From contig DGPA01000004.1 of NCBI GenBank assembly GCA_002389505.1, positions 1-43,866 on the forward strand: a stretch of 43,866 bases of DNA. Reading direction: 5' to 3'. Source of the stretch: Halieaceae bacterium UBA4452 (lineage in GTDB: Bacteria > Pseudomonadota > Gammaproteobacteria > Pseudomonadales > Halieaceae). The stretch's first letter is position 1, and the number at the start of each line of letters is the position of its first letter. The notes beneath the pieces are model-generated. The model searched no databases and was not told where the DNA came from. It saw only the letters and a list, made by a program, of their open reading frames with translations. The position numbers and the translations under genes were made by a program. Below are positions 17,291-25,904 of this stretch, piece by piece.

Positions 17291-18469
17291 ATGGACACTG
17301 GCGGCATTACCTTCACCTTCGCCGCTATCTTCTTGGGCGCAGCAGCCCTCGCATCAGCGGCACTCTATACACGCCAACCGATTATCATTGCCTATATAGC
17401 GCTCGGCGCTCTGCTGGGACCCTACGGCGGCGGCGTGATTACCAACGTACAGCTGGTGGCTGATGCCGGGCATGTCGGCATTATTTTTCTGTTGTTTTTA
17501 CTCGGGCTCGACATGCAACCCAGTGCGCTGCTCAGCAGCCTCAGGGCGTCATCGTTGGTGGCCGTCATCAGCTCAATTGCTTTTGCAGGCGTGGGGTTGG
17601 GCGTCGCGACCAGTTTCGGTTTTAGCCTCAGCGATAGCATTGTCATTGGTGCGGCACTGATGTTTTCATCGACGATCATTGGCATAAAATTACTTCCCAC
17701 TACCGTATTGCACCATAAACATTTGGGCGAGGTGCTGATCGCTCTGCTGCTTTTTCAGGATTTAATCGCCATTGTGTTACTGGTTATTTTACAGAGCGCT
17801 GGAGGGGAACTGGCAGCTAACCTCGACGTCATGATCATGCTTCAACCACTGGCCTTGCTGCCCGTTGTGGGTGCCCTATGTTGGTTGTCAGTGCGCTTTG
17901 CACTCCTGCCTCTCATTCGACGTTTCGATCGCTATCATGAGTATATTTTTTTACTGTCAATCGGTTGGTGTCTGGGGGTCGCTGAGGTCGCTGCGCTGGT
18001 GGGTTTATCGGCTGAAATCGGTGCTTTTATCGCCGGCGTTAGTGTTGCCACCAGTCCCATTGCACAATACATCGCGATTAGCCTGAAACCTTTACGGGAT
18101 TTTTTCTTAGTGATTTTCTTCTTTTCAGTCGGCGCGCAATTTGATCTGAGCACACTACCGACGGTCATCTGGGCGAGCATTACATTAGCATTAGCTCTAT
18201 TGGCACTGAAACCGCTGATTTACCACGGGTTGTTACGGAGGGTCAGCGAGAGCCACTCTCTGGCCTGGAATCTCGGATTTCGCCTGGGGCAATGCAGTGA
18301 GTTTGCGCTGCTCATTGGCGTGGTCGCTGTTGAAGCGGGCGCCCTGAGCCAACAAGGCAACACCCTTATTCAGGCCACCACTATTATTACGCTGTTACTG
18401 TCGAGCTATATTGTGGTGTTCAATTTCCCCACACCCATTGCTATCAAAGAATCACTGCGCAGGGATTGA
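17291..18469 (+). CDS. Cation:proton antiporter, CPA2 (KefB/NhaS-like) membrane domain
   Basis: A 392-residue inner-membrane protein with about 11-12 hydrophobic helices, matching the Na+/H+ exchanger fold of the CPA2 family. Characteristic segments are GLDMQPSAL, LLFQDLIAIVLL (Asp157 of the FQDL motif, a conserved ion-binding position) and GLSAEIGAFIAGVSVA. It ends after the last helix, with no C-terminal TrkA-N/RCK domain, so unlike KefB/KefC it lacks nucleotide or glutathione gating. K+ versus Na+ cannot be told from sequence. The start is ATG 17291; an in-frame GTG at 17258 sits only 2 nt after GAGGAG and would add 11 residues. It is convergent with amt. Confidence 0.87.
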   Translation: MDTGGITFTFAAIFLGAAALASAALYTRQPIIIAYIALGALLGPYGGGVITNVQLVADAGHVGIIFLLFLLGLDMQPSALLSSLRASSLVAVISSIAFAGVGLGVATSFGFSLSDSIVIGAALMFSSTIIGIKLLPTTVLHHKHLGEVLIALLLFQDLIAIVLLVILQSAGGELAANLDVMIMLQPLALLPVVGALCWLSVRFALLPLIRRFDRYHEYIFLLSIGWCLGVAEVAALVGLSAEIGAFIAGVSVATSPIAQYIAISLKPLRDFFLVIFFFSVGAQFDLSTLPTVIWASITLALALLALKPLIYHGLLRRVSESHSLAWNLGFRLGQCSEFALLIGVVAVEAGALSQQGNTLIQATTIITLLLSSYIVVFNFPTPIAIKESLRRD

Positions 18470-18546
18470 GCCCGATGCCCAGCCGCTAGAACCCCGCCTG
18501 CAAACAGCGATTAATCCTTTCTTTTAATAGGCGAGAGAGCCGACTA

Positions 18547-19854
18547 TTACAGATCATAACCACGCTCATCGTGGAGCACCAAATCGAGACCGACCGTTTC
18601 ATCTTCATCGGTCACCCGCAACCCAACCAGCACATCAACCACTTTGAAAATGATCACGCTTGCCACAGCGGTATAAACGAAGGTCGCGGCAACGCCCGTC
18701 GCCTGCACGCTGAGCTGTCCGGCGATGTTATCTATGCCCTCTGAGAAGCCATTGCCACTAAAAATACCCAAGTTAGGCGAACAAAAAACGCCGGCGAGCA
18801 GCGTGCCCAATATGCCTCCCACCCCGTGAACAGGAAAGACGTCGAGACTATCGTCAATGTTGAACCGGTTTTTCAATGCCATGGTCGCAAAGTAACAAAC
18901 AACCCCCGCTGACAGTCCAATCACCACCGCCGCCGCAGGGCCCACGGAACCCGATGCTGGCGTAATCGTTCCTAATCCGGCCACCATGCCGGTCACAATG
19001 CCCAGCACTGACGGCTTGCCATGGCGCAGCCATTCCATAGCCATCCATGATAACGAACCACAGGCCGCGGAAAGATGGGTGACCAACATTGCCATCGCTG
19101 CGCTTTGATCGGCCGCCACGGCCGATCCAGCGTTGAAACCAAACCAACCCACCCACAGCATGCCGGCTCCAGTCACGGTCATGGTGAGGTTATGAGGCGG
19201 CATGGCAACGCTACCAAAGCCCCGCCGAGGCCCCATCATAATAGCGACCACTAGTGCCGCCACGCCGGCAGTGATGTGGACGACGGTGCCCCCGGCAAAA
19301 TCTTGCAGTCCCATTGCACCGAGCCAGCCACCACCCCACACCCAGTGACAAATAGGGGCGTAAACCAACAACAGCCAAGCCACGCTAAACAGCAGCATGG
19401 CTGAGAAACGCATGCGCTCTGCGAACGCCCCTACGATGAGCGCGGGGGTAATAATGGCAAAGGTCATCTGAAACATGACAAACAAGGCATCGGGAATCGA
19501 GCCGTTAACGCCGTCAATGCTAATCCCCGCCAAAAAGAGATTGCCAAGATCACCAACCCATGGGCCCTGCTCAACTCCCGCAGAACCGAAGGACAATGTG
19601 TAGCCAGCCACAAACCACAGCAAGGACATCAAGGCAGTGAGCGCAAAACATTGCATCAGCACCGACAGCACGTTCCGTACTCGCACCAAACCCCCATAAA
19701 ATAACGATAGGCCGGGAATAGTCATGAATAAGACCAGCGCGGTCGCGGTTAGCAGCCAGGCGGTGTCGGCGCCCGACACCTCGGCAGCGAAGACCAATGG
19801 CGTGTGTAAACTAAGTAACAACAGAGTGCTAGCAAGCGGTATAAGTTTTTTCAT
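18547..19854 (-). CDS. amt: Ammonium transporter Amt
   Basis: A trimeric channel-like transporter for ammonium in the inner membrane. With the ATG at 19854 the product has 435 residues: a cleavable-looking signal (MKKLIPLASTLLLLS... to FAA) followed by about 11 helices. The conserved Asp (D185, in DFAGG) and the pore twin histidines H193 (GGTVVHITAG) and H343 (FPVHGVGG) are present. The C-terminal tail has the GLDLVLHDERGY motif contacted by GlnK in relatives. The open frame extends to 20091, but the extra 79 codons do not look like protein. No glnK lies next to it, unlike the usual glnK-amtB pair. Confidence 0.94.
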   Translation of the reverse strand: MKKLIPLASTLLLLSLHTPLVFAAEVSGADTAWLLTATALVLFMTIPGLSLFYGGLVRVRNVLSVLMQCFALTALMSLLWFVAGYTLSFGSAGVEQGPWVGDLGNLFLAGISIDGVNGSIPDALFVMFQMTFAIITPALIVGAFAERMRFSAMLLFSVAWLLLVYAPICHWVWGGGWLGAMGLQDFAGGTVVHITAGVAALVVAIMMGPRRGFGSVAMPPHNLTMTVTGAGMLWVGWFGFNAGSAVAADQSAAMAMLVTHLSAACGSLSWMAMEWLRHGKPSVLGIVTGMVAGLGTITPASGSVGPAAAVVIGLSAGVVCYFATMALKNRFNIDDSLDVFPVHGVGGILGTLLAGVFCSPNLGIFSGNGFSEGIDNIAGQLSVQATGVAATFVYTAVASVIIFKVVDVLVGLRVTDEDETVGLDLVLHDERGYDL

Positions 19855-19883
19855 AAGGCTGGATTCTTCGTTGACGTCTAGAG

Positions 19884-19952
19884 GGGATAAAGTGTGCCAT
19901 AGACTGACAGGATTCTCATCAATTGCGGAATCAATCGGCACTTTTTTGTTGC
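19884..19952 (-). promoter_or_regulatory. Possible sigma-54-like promoter and NtrC-like site upstream of amt
   Basis: On the minus strand, TGGCAC (plus-strand 19894-19899) matches a -24 element, but the -12 dinucleotide after the correct 10-nt spacing is CC rather than GC. About 40 bp further upstream (19938-19952) the 15-nt sequence GCACTTTTTTGTTGC resembles the NtrC consensus GCAC-N7-GTGC with one mismatch. Both elements are imperfect, so this is only a candidate for nitrogen control. Confidence 0.25.
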
Positions 19953-20026
19953 ACCTTGACAGCCTCCACCCTACTCTAGCCGCTTGATACCGCTGATCAC
20001 CGCTTAGCTCTTCGGGGACGCACCTT

Positions 20027-21454
20027 ATGTTAAAACAACGCATCACTGCCAAGACTTGGGGGTTAGCGCCGACAGCCCTCGTCATGCTCACCCTGTTGTC
20101 AGATGGCCACTACGCACAAGGCCAGGAACCGGTGGCCGAGCCCCTCCCCACGCTTATTTTGTTTATTGGCGACGGATTGGATGATCAGCACGTCACCATG
20201 GGGCGGAATTACCTGGCGGGTCAACAGGGCACGTTGGTAATGGACACTCTGCCGATACGCAGCGCGGTGCAGGTTGAAACGGTCAGCAGCGACGGCATGC
20301 CAGTGTATGTCGCGGATTCAGCCAATACTGCCACTAGCCTTGCAGCGGGTATCATCACATCAATCGGGCGCGTGGGGACGGACCCCAGAAATAAACCTGT
20401 CCCAAGCCTATTGGAATCCGCTGCCCATGCAGGCTTGCGGACCGGCATTATTTCCAGTGCCTCAGTTACCGATGCGACCCCCGCTGCGTTTCTCGCCCAT
20501 GTCGCTAAACGCGGCTGTGAAAATCCAGCCATCATTCTAGGCGGTCGGCGCTACGGTCAGATGTTTGAAGGCTGCCCCACCGATGCCCGTGGCAATGGTG
20601 GCCAAGGCTCCGTCGCCGAGCAAATTGCGGCATCCGCTGCCGATCTGGTTTTGGGCGGTGGACTTGAACACTTCGTAATACCCGACGCTGACACGGGTCG
20701 CAGCGCCCTCGACGAGGCGAAAGATAACGGGTTTATCATCACGAAGAATCTCACTGAGCTACGCGAAGCAGATACGCAACAGCCAGTACTGGGTTTATTC
20801 GCTAACAGTCACCTACCGGTACGCATGCAAGGTACTGACGGGCGGACCGCGGAAGCACCCGAACCTTCGCTGCTAAACGCACTGGACTGGCGTCTGGGCA
20901 GCGTCACCCAACCCCCAGCAATGGACTGCGAATTGAACCCCCGCTTTGCTGGCACGCCGGATTTGGCGACGCTCACAAGCATTGCGCTCGATCGCTTATC
21001 CATCGACAACACTCAAGGTTTATTCCTCATGGTGGAGTCAGCCTCTATTGACAAAGAGAGCCATGACCGCAATCCCTGCGGTTCCATCGGTGAAATTGAA
21101 CAACTCGAGGAAGCTATCGCCGTGGCTCTCGCCTATGCCGACGAACACCCGAATACCCTGATTCTTGTCACCGCTGATCACGCGCAAGCAGCGCAAATCG
21201 TGCCTGAGCCAAGCCTTTTTGCATCGATTCCAGTACCTATTTATTCCCCGGGGAAAGTGGCGCGAGTGCGTACGCCTGAAGGCGGCATTATGCGCATTAA
21301 TTACGCGACTAACCTTTTTGAATCGGAAGAGCACACCGGTGCTAATGTGCCTTTATTTGCCTTGGCACCCCACGGCACTGTTATTCCTGGCTTTTTACGC
21401 CAGCGGGATGTCTACGCGTTAATGATGGATTATCTTGGATTGGATCAGCCTTAA
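20027..21454 (+). CDS. Alkaline phosphatase (PhoA superfamily), secreted
   Basis: Hydrolyses phosphate monoesters outside the cytoplasm. The 475-residue protein starts with a signal peptide (basic MLKQR, hydrophobic stretch, likely cut near AQG at about residue 31). All catalytic landmarks of the PhoA fold can be placed: metal ligand D49 (IGDGLDD), nucleophile S98 in the D-S-A motif, the VTDATPAAFLAH segment (148-159), E337, D342 and H346 (MVESASIDKESH), D384-H385 (TADHA) and H436 (EEHTG). It is an active-looking enzyme. It diverges from amt (172 bp) and is followed by a Tas-type reductase after 38 bp. I do not see a convincing Pho box. Confidence 0.92.
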   Translation: MLKQRITAKTWGLAPTALVMLTLLSDGHYAQGQEPVAEPLPTLILFIGDGLDDQHVTMGRNYLAGQQGTLVMDTLPIRSAVQVETVSSDGMPVYVADSANTATSLAAGIITSIGRVGTDPRNKPVPSLLESAAHAGLRTGIISSASVTDATPAAFLAHVAKRGCENPAIILGGRRYGQMFEGCPTDARGNGGQGSVAEQIAASAADLVLGGGLEHFVIPDADTGRSALDEAKDNGFIITKNLTELREADTQQPVLGLFANSHLPVRMQGTDGRTAEAPEPSLLNALDWRLGSVTQPPAMDCELNPRFAGTPDLATLTSIALDRLSIDNTQGLFLMVESASIDKESHDRNPCGSIGEIEQLEEAIAVALAYADEHPNTLILVTADHAQAAQIVPEPSLFASIPVPIYSPGKVARVRTPEGGIMRINYATNLFESEEHTGANVPLFALAPHGTVIPGFLRQRDVYALMMDYLGLDQP

Positions 21455-21492
21455 ATGTTCAGCCTATTCACCAACGAAGGACTTAATCCAGC

Positions 21493-22524
21493 ATGAGTCT
21501 CAGCACTATTAATGGCCACAACGTCTCTAAAATTTGTTTGGGAACCATGACCTGGGGACAGCAAAATACCGAAGCTGAAGCTCATGCACAAATAGATTTT
21601 GCCCTCGAGCAGGGTATCAACTTTATGGATGCCGCAGAAATGTACCCGGTGCCTCCTCAGGCGGCTACTCAAGGTCGAACCGAAGCGTTTATCGGCAGCT
21701 GGTTTAAAAAAACCGGCAAACGATCCGACTGGCTGCTTGCCACAAAGGCTACCGGGCCAAGAGAGGAATTTGCTTACTTACGCGAGGGTCCCCGCTTTAA
21801 TCGCGCGCAGCTCATTGAGGCTGTCAACGGCAGTTTGCGCCGATGTCAAACTGATCATATCGATCTATACCAATTACACTGGCCTGAGCGGCCCGCCAAT
21901 TGTTTTGGTCAGCGCGGTTATATACACCCTGATGACGACTCATCAACCCCCATAGAGGAAACCTTAAGAGCACTGGAGACCTTAGTGCGTGATGGTAAAA
22001 TCAGAAGCATCGGGCTGTCCAACGAAACCCCCTGGGGCGCCATGACTTTTTTACAGCTGGCTGAGAAAGCCGGTTTACCGCGTATCCAAAGCATTCAAAA
22101 TCCTTACTCGTTACTCAACCGCACCTATGAAATCGGCCTGGCTGAAGTATCCCACCACGAAGATGTTGGTCTGCTTGCCTATTCCCCGTTAGCCATGGGC
22201 TTACTGAGCGGAAAGTATCGCGAAGGTAGAGTCCCTGAAGGCTCTCGAATGGCCTTGTTTTCTCGCTTCACGCGCTATGAGGGGGAGCCAGTCTTAACAG
22301 CCACTGATCGTTACTGCGCGTTAGCAGAAGAGCATGACTTAAGCCCGACGCAAATGGCGCTAGCGTTTGTCAACAGCCGATCGTTTGTCCTGAGCACCAT
22401 TATTGGTGCTACTACCATTGGGCAATTAGAGGAGAACATTCGCAGTACGTCGGTCACGCTTTCAAGGGATGTGCTCAGAGGCATCCATGCAATTCATAAA
22501 CAAATACCAGACCCGGCGCCCTAG
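21493..22524 (+). CDS. tas: Aldo/keto reductase, Tas type
   Basis: An NADP(H)-dependent oxidoreductase of the AKR superfamily. Its 343 residues follow E. coli Tas along the full length as I remember it. The catalytic tetrad is visible: D46 and Y51 (DAAEMYPVP), K85 (ATKATG) and H129 (YQLHW). The Tas-type segments NCFG, SNETPWG and QNPYSLLNRTYEIGLAEVS (in part) are present. The natural substrate is uncertain. E. coli tas was found as a suppressor of a starvation-associated tyrosine defect. It follows the phosphatase by 38 bp and precedes the FMN reductase by 47 bp, so the three may be one transcript. Confidence 0.9.
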   Translation: MSLSTINGHNVSKICLGTMTWGQQNTEAEAHAQIDFALEQGINFMDAAEMYPVPPQAATQGRTEAFIGSWFKKTGKRSDWLLATKATGPREEFAYLREGPRFNRAQLIEAVNGSLRRCQTDHIDLYQLHWPERPANCFGQRGYIHPDDDSSTPIEETLRALETLVRDGKIRSIGLSNETPWGAMTFLQLAEKAGLPRIQSIQNPYSLLNRTYEIGLAEVSHHEDVGLLAYSPLAMGLLSGKYREGRVPEGSRMALFSRFTRYEGEPVLTATDRYCALAEEHDLSPTQMALAFVNSRSFVLSTIIGATTIGQLEENIRSTSVTLSRDVLRGIHAIHKQIPDPAP

Positions 22525-22571
22525 CCACAAAAAAAATCGACACCAGCAGACTTTAGGAGTCACCGCCAGCG

Positions 22572-23180
22572 ATGAAGATAGGTATTATTATTGGTAGTCA
22601 TCGACAGGAGTCGCAAAGCGCCAAGGTCGGGCAGTATCTCAACGGCATGCTGTCAGCGGCTAAAACCGATCATTGGACCCTCGACCTCGGCAAGACGCCC
22701 CTACCTCTGTGGGATGAGAGTCTTTTTACCGAAGGTGAGCATTGGTCGATGATGGACGGGCTGACCCAGCAGCTTCGAGACAGTGACGGATTTATTATTA
22801 TTTCCCCTGAGTGGCATGGCATGGCCACTTCAGGCCTCAAAAACTTTTTTATGCTGCTTGGCGCCCACTCAGGCGTCGGCCACAAGCCGGCATTACTGTG
22901 CTCGGTCTCTGCAGTCGACGGCGGGGCTTATGTCATCGCTGAACTGCGCGCCAGCAGCTACAAAAATAACCGCTTGTGCTACATCCCTGAGCAGCTCGTC
23001 ATTCGTAATGTAGGGCAGGTATTCAATGCCAATGAAGCCGACAACGATCCCGACACCCATAAGTACTTTGTTGAGCGGGCTCGCTACTGCCTGACGTTGT
23101 TAGGGGGATATTGCGATGCGCTAGCCCGGGTCCGTGCGCAGGACCTTGTCGACCATGATACCTACCCCAATGGCATGTGA
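22572..23180 (+). CDS. NADPH-dependent FMN reductase family protein
   Basis: A 202-residue flavodoxin-like reductase. The N-terminal MKIGIIIGSHRQESQSAKVG holds the FMN phosphate-binding loop, and SPEWHGMATSGLKNFF is the second flavin loop typical of the NADPH-dependent FMN reductase/azoreductase family. Such enzymes reduce free flavins, quinones or azo and chromate compounds; the physiological electron acceptor cannot be told. AGGAG lies about 12 nt before the ATG. It ends only 17 bp before the convergent gspB stop. Confidence 0.85.
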   Translation: MKIGIIIGSHRQESQSAKVGQYLNGMLSAAKTDHWTLDLGKTPLPLWDESLFTEGEHWSMMDGLTQQLRDSDGFIIISPEWHGMATSGLKNFFMLLGAHSGVGHKPALLCSVSAVDGGAYVIAELRASSYKNNRLCYIPEQLVIRNVGQVFNANEADNDPDTHKYFVERARYCLTLLGGYCDALARVRAQDLVDHDTYPNGM

Positions 23181-23197
23181 TAGCTGAACCGCAATTA

Positions 23198-24052
23198 TCA
23201 GAGATTGATCCAGCTATTGAGGGCGCGTAATCGAAATTCGGTGCTGCCCCACCGCAGCACCACGCTATCGGATAAAATATCCTGCACACGAAACCCGCCG
23301 TGCCTATCACCCACCGTCAACGCTTCGCCATTGAGTGTGACCTCCCCGCCAGTGCCGTCGGTCCACTCATGGGTACTGTAGATGATAGTCGGTATCGCAT
23401 TTTTTTGTTGTTGCGATAAGGTGTCGAGTAACGGGGTCGGGTGCGCCACCAGCATAGCTTCCCCAAGATTACCCTGCGCGCGACGCACAAGGTCAGCAAT
23501 ATCAAATACCTCATCATCGCTGGGTGACGGATTTTTTTTAGCGACGTCAACGGCCGATTGGCCATCGGCCAGCGTGGGTGGTTCTATCCGTGCGTGTTGA
23601 CTCGCGTAGAGGTTGTTGACCGCCGCTGCCTTTGCAGAAAGCTCCGCGGCATCGACACTGGCTAAGTCGGCCATCGGGCTGACAGTGACTGTCTCGTGGG
23701 CCTCCCCGGTCCCAGGCGGTTTAGTTGCTACCATCTTCTGGCGTACCGTTGCGATGCTATTGGGTGCCTGCTCGACCGCGGTGACGTCTTTTGCCGGCGG
23801 TACCGGTATCGTCGATTCGGAGGGGTCCTCAAACCGCGAGGCTAACGGCGGTGCTGTGGGTCGTAACTGCAAAACCAGCAGTGCCGCTAACAGCGCGACA
23901 ATCACCAGTCCCACCGCGAGCATCAGCGAAGTGGTCGACGCCCCAGATTTCCCATGCGCGACAGGCGAGTCATCGACCGCTACCTCCCGGTCCTGTCGTA
24001 TGGCGAGCGTGTCCCGCTGTGAGCGCTTGAGTGCATCGAGAATCATCGACAT
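23198..24052 (-). CDS. gspB: General secretion pathway protein GspB
   Basis: Partner of GspA in inserting the outer-membrane secretin GspD across the cell wall. The 284 residues start with the family signature MSMILDALKRSQRD, followed by one membrane span (about residues 40-65), a long Pro/Thr/Ala-rich periplasmic linker, and a C-terminal GspB domain (GEVTLNGEALTVGD to LRALNSWINL). The start codon overlaps the gspA stop by 1 nt, so translation is coupled. No other gsp genes are in the window. Confidence 0.92.
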   Translation of the reverse strand: MSMILDALKRSQRDTLAIRQDREVAVDDSPVAHGKSGASTTSLMLAVGLVIVALLAALLVLQLRPTAPPLASRFEDPSESTIPVPPAKDVTAVEQAPNSIATVRQKMVATKPPGTGEAHETVTVSPMADLASVDAAELSAKAAAVNNLYASQHARIEPPTLADGQSAVDVAKKNPSPSDDEVFDIADLVRRAQGNLGEAMLVAHPTPLLDTLSQQQKNAIPTIIYSTHEWTDGTGGEVTLNGEALTVGDRHGGFRVQDILSDSVVLRWGSTEFRLRALNSWINL

Positions 24053-25728
24053 TACCTGGCCTCCACGAGCGACTCGGCGCGGTTCAATAGCTCGTCCTTG
24101 GACAGCGAATTCCGTCGACCTTCCTGCAGGCGCATCAGCGTCGGCCTGTCCAGCAGGCCGTTGATCAATAGCTTTTCTTCAGCCTGGAATAAACGAATTC
24201 TTTGCGCGAGGGCCTCGGTAAATAGCTCATCGGCTAAACTCGATGCTTGTTGGTCCAACGCTGCAAACCGATTGGCTACTACCGTAATGATTGGTGCGCT
24301 GTCGCCCACCCGCAATGCACCTTGCCACGCCTCTGGGGCTTGCCAAAAATAACGGTAGCCACCCATCCAGTGGCGCGCCAAATCAACCAACGGAACACGG
24401 GCTACCCCCTCAGCGGTCAACACCCGTGCCGATCGCGATTCAAAGCTGACAACCAGTGTTTCAGCCGTAAATTTATCGGCGGTTTGCATGGTCAGTGCCA
24501 CCGGTCGATTCAGTGTCATTAACGGCTCCCAGACTTGTGCTTGTGCCTGTTCGCAGCGCAGTGTGGCACTGTGAGCCGGAGAACATGGCAAAGGGGGTTG
24601 CGGGGCATCACTCGATAGCTGCCACAGCCAGAGGGCGGATTGCTCGGGGGAAAGCAGAAATAGTGACCCGGGCACCTCCCCCTCTGTTCGCACTGGCGCT
24701 GTCGCGATAGGCACCATCGCCGGTGATACCGCGGTAGACACACTGCTAGTAGCCGGCCCATCAAGGGCATTTGGCGAGGCGGTTCCAGCAGGGGCTGTTG
24801 AGGCGACTAACCCTGCCGGTTCGGCAATCCATACACCCGCGGCAACAATGGCGCTGGTCACTACAACAACCGCAAGCGCGACGATCCAGCGCCTTGAATT
24901 CACTCCATGGACTTGACCACCAAATACCTCTATCGCTGCTGAACGCACTAGTGCAGGGGTCAGTCTTGCTTGCTGACGGCCATAGGCACCCAGCAGACTT
25001 CGGTCACACAGTAAATTAATTTGTCGAGGTATACCCGCGCTTAGCCGATGTATTTCACGGACGACTGACGCGGGAAACAGCCCGTCGGCTCCGCGCAGAC
25101 CTGCGACCTCGAGCCGATGACGAATATAACTTCCGGTCTCTGCTCCACTGAGAGGGCCTAAATCGTAGCGGGCCGTTATCCGTTGGTTGAGTTGGCGTAA
25201 CTCAGGACGCCCGAGCTTTTCAGTGAGCTCAGGCTGGCCAATGAGGATAATTTGCAGCAACTTTTCGTCATCGGTCTCTAAATTGGTGAGCAGCCGAATT
25301 TGTTCCAAGACGTCAAAATCAAGATGTTGAGCCTCGTCTATCATAAGCACCGATTGCCGGGCTGCCGCGTGATTATCGAGTAAAAAAGTGTGTAGTGCGT
25401 CGGTCAGTATTTTTAAACTCACCTTTCGTCGCGAATACTTGATGGCAAATTCGTCACACACCGTAGCTAACAGTTCCACCGCGCTGAGTGCTGGGTTGAG
25501 TACAATCGCCAGATCTGTCGTGTCAGGAAGTTGCTCGATTAAACAGCGATTTATCGTCGTTTTACCTGTACCCACCTCGCCTGTGAGGAGAACAAATCCA
25601 CCGCCGTTGCCAACCCCATACAGGAGATGGGCTAAGGCATCGCGATGTCTCGGACTCATGAACAAATAACGCGGGTTAACCGAAATCGAAAAGGGTGACT
25701 CAGTCAGGCCAAAATATTGATGATACAT
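24052..25728 (-). CDS. gspA: GspA/ExeA-type ATPase with peptidoglycan-binding C-terminus
   Basis: An inner-membrane AAA+ ATPase that works with GspB to assemble the type II secretion secretin through peptidoglycan. The 558 residues begin MYHQYFGLTESPFSI, typical of ExeA. Walker A G-E-V-G-T-G-K-T is at 50-57, Walker B LMIDEAQHLD at about 128-137, and a membrane span at 281-302. After a Ser/Thr/Ala-rich stretch there is a degenerate C39-peptidase-like region (about 360-490) and a peptidoglycan-binding repeat (about 500-550, LLINGLLDRPTLMRLQ). It precedes gspB with a 1-nt overlap and is divergent from the flavoenzyme-HMG-CoA reductase unit. Confidence 0.93.
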   Translation of the reverse strand: MYHQYFGLTESPFSISVNPRYLFMSPRHRDALAHLLYGVGNGGGFVLLTGEVGTGKTTINRCLIEQLPDTTDLAIVLNPALSAVELLATVCDEFAIKYSRRKVSLKILTDALHTFLLDNHAAARQSVLMIDEAQHLDFDVLEQIRLLTNLETDDEKLLQIILIGQPELTEKLGRPELRQLNQRITARYDLGPLSGAETGSYIRHRLEVAGLRGADGLFPASVVREIHRLSAGIPRQINLLCDRSLLGAYGRQQARLTPALVRSAAIEVFGGQVHGVNSRRWIVALAVVVVTSAIVAAGVWIAEPAGLVASTAPAGTASPNALDGPATSSVSTAVSPAMVPIATAPVRTEGEVPGSLFLLSPEQSALWLWQLSSDAPQPPLPCSPAHSATLRCEQAQAQVWEPLMTLNRPVALTMQTADKFTAETLVVSFESRSARVLTAEGVARVPLVDLARHWMGGYRYFWQAPEAWQGALRVGDSAPIITVVANRFAALDQQASSLADELFTEALAQRIRLFQAEEKLLINGLLDRPTLMRLQEGRRNSLSKDELLNRAESLVEAR

Positions 25729-25819
25729 AGGGAGTCAACACCATTTGTGGGTGAAATCATATCAGCGAGAAGCTTGTCATACATTGGGGTTTTCTGGGAA
25801 CATACTTGAGCGTCAAAAA

Positions 25820-25834
25820 AACATACTGTATGTT
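25820..25834. promoter_or_regulatory. Perfect 7-1-7 palindrome, candidate operator
   Basis: AACATAC-T-GTATGTT is a perfect inverted repeat 70 bp upstream of the flavoenzyme start codon. Its left half, AACATACT, also occurs at 25799-25806, exactly 21 bp (two helical turns) away, which suggests a dimeric regulator with cooperative sites. The regulator is unknown; TetR- and GntR-family proteins bind palindromes of this size. Confidence 0.5.
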
Positions 25835-25850
25835 CAAATCCTGACGATTT

Positions 25851-25870
25851 ACTCTTTGTCTGTAAAGAGT
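25851..25870 (+). repeat. 7-6-7 inverted repeat in the leader of the flavoenzyme gene
   Basis: ACTCTTT and AAAGAGT flank the loop GTCTGT. The hairpin lies about 35 bp before the start codon and upstream of a strong TTAGGAGA ribosome binding site. It could be a second operator or an mRNA hairpin. No T-run follows it, so it is not an intrinsic terminator. Confidence 0.4.
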
Positions 25871-25904
25871 GAGCCAGTGACCCGCCGACTTAGGAGACAA
25901 CACA

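Noticed and set aside
19855..20026. Pho box upstream of the alkaline phosphatase
   Set aside because: Two CTGTCA elements exist, but they are about 50 bp apart, not the tandem 11-bp spacing needed for PhoB.
19855..20091. Upstream extension of the amt frame by 79 codons
   Set aside because: The extension precedes a normal signal peptide, crosses the divergent phosphatase start and does not look like protein.
25820..25850. LexA box reading of the TACTGTATG sequence
   Set aside because: The left half resembles CTGT, but no matching ACAG occurs at the required spacing; the 7-1-7 palindrome explains the sequence better.
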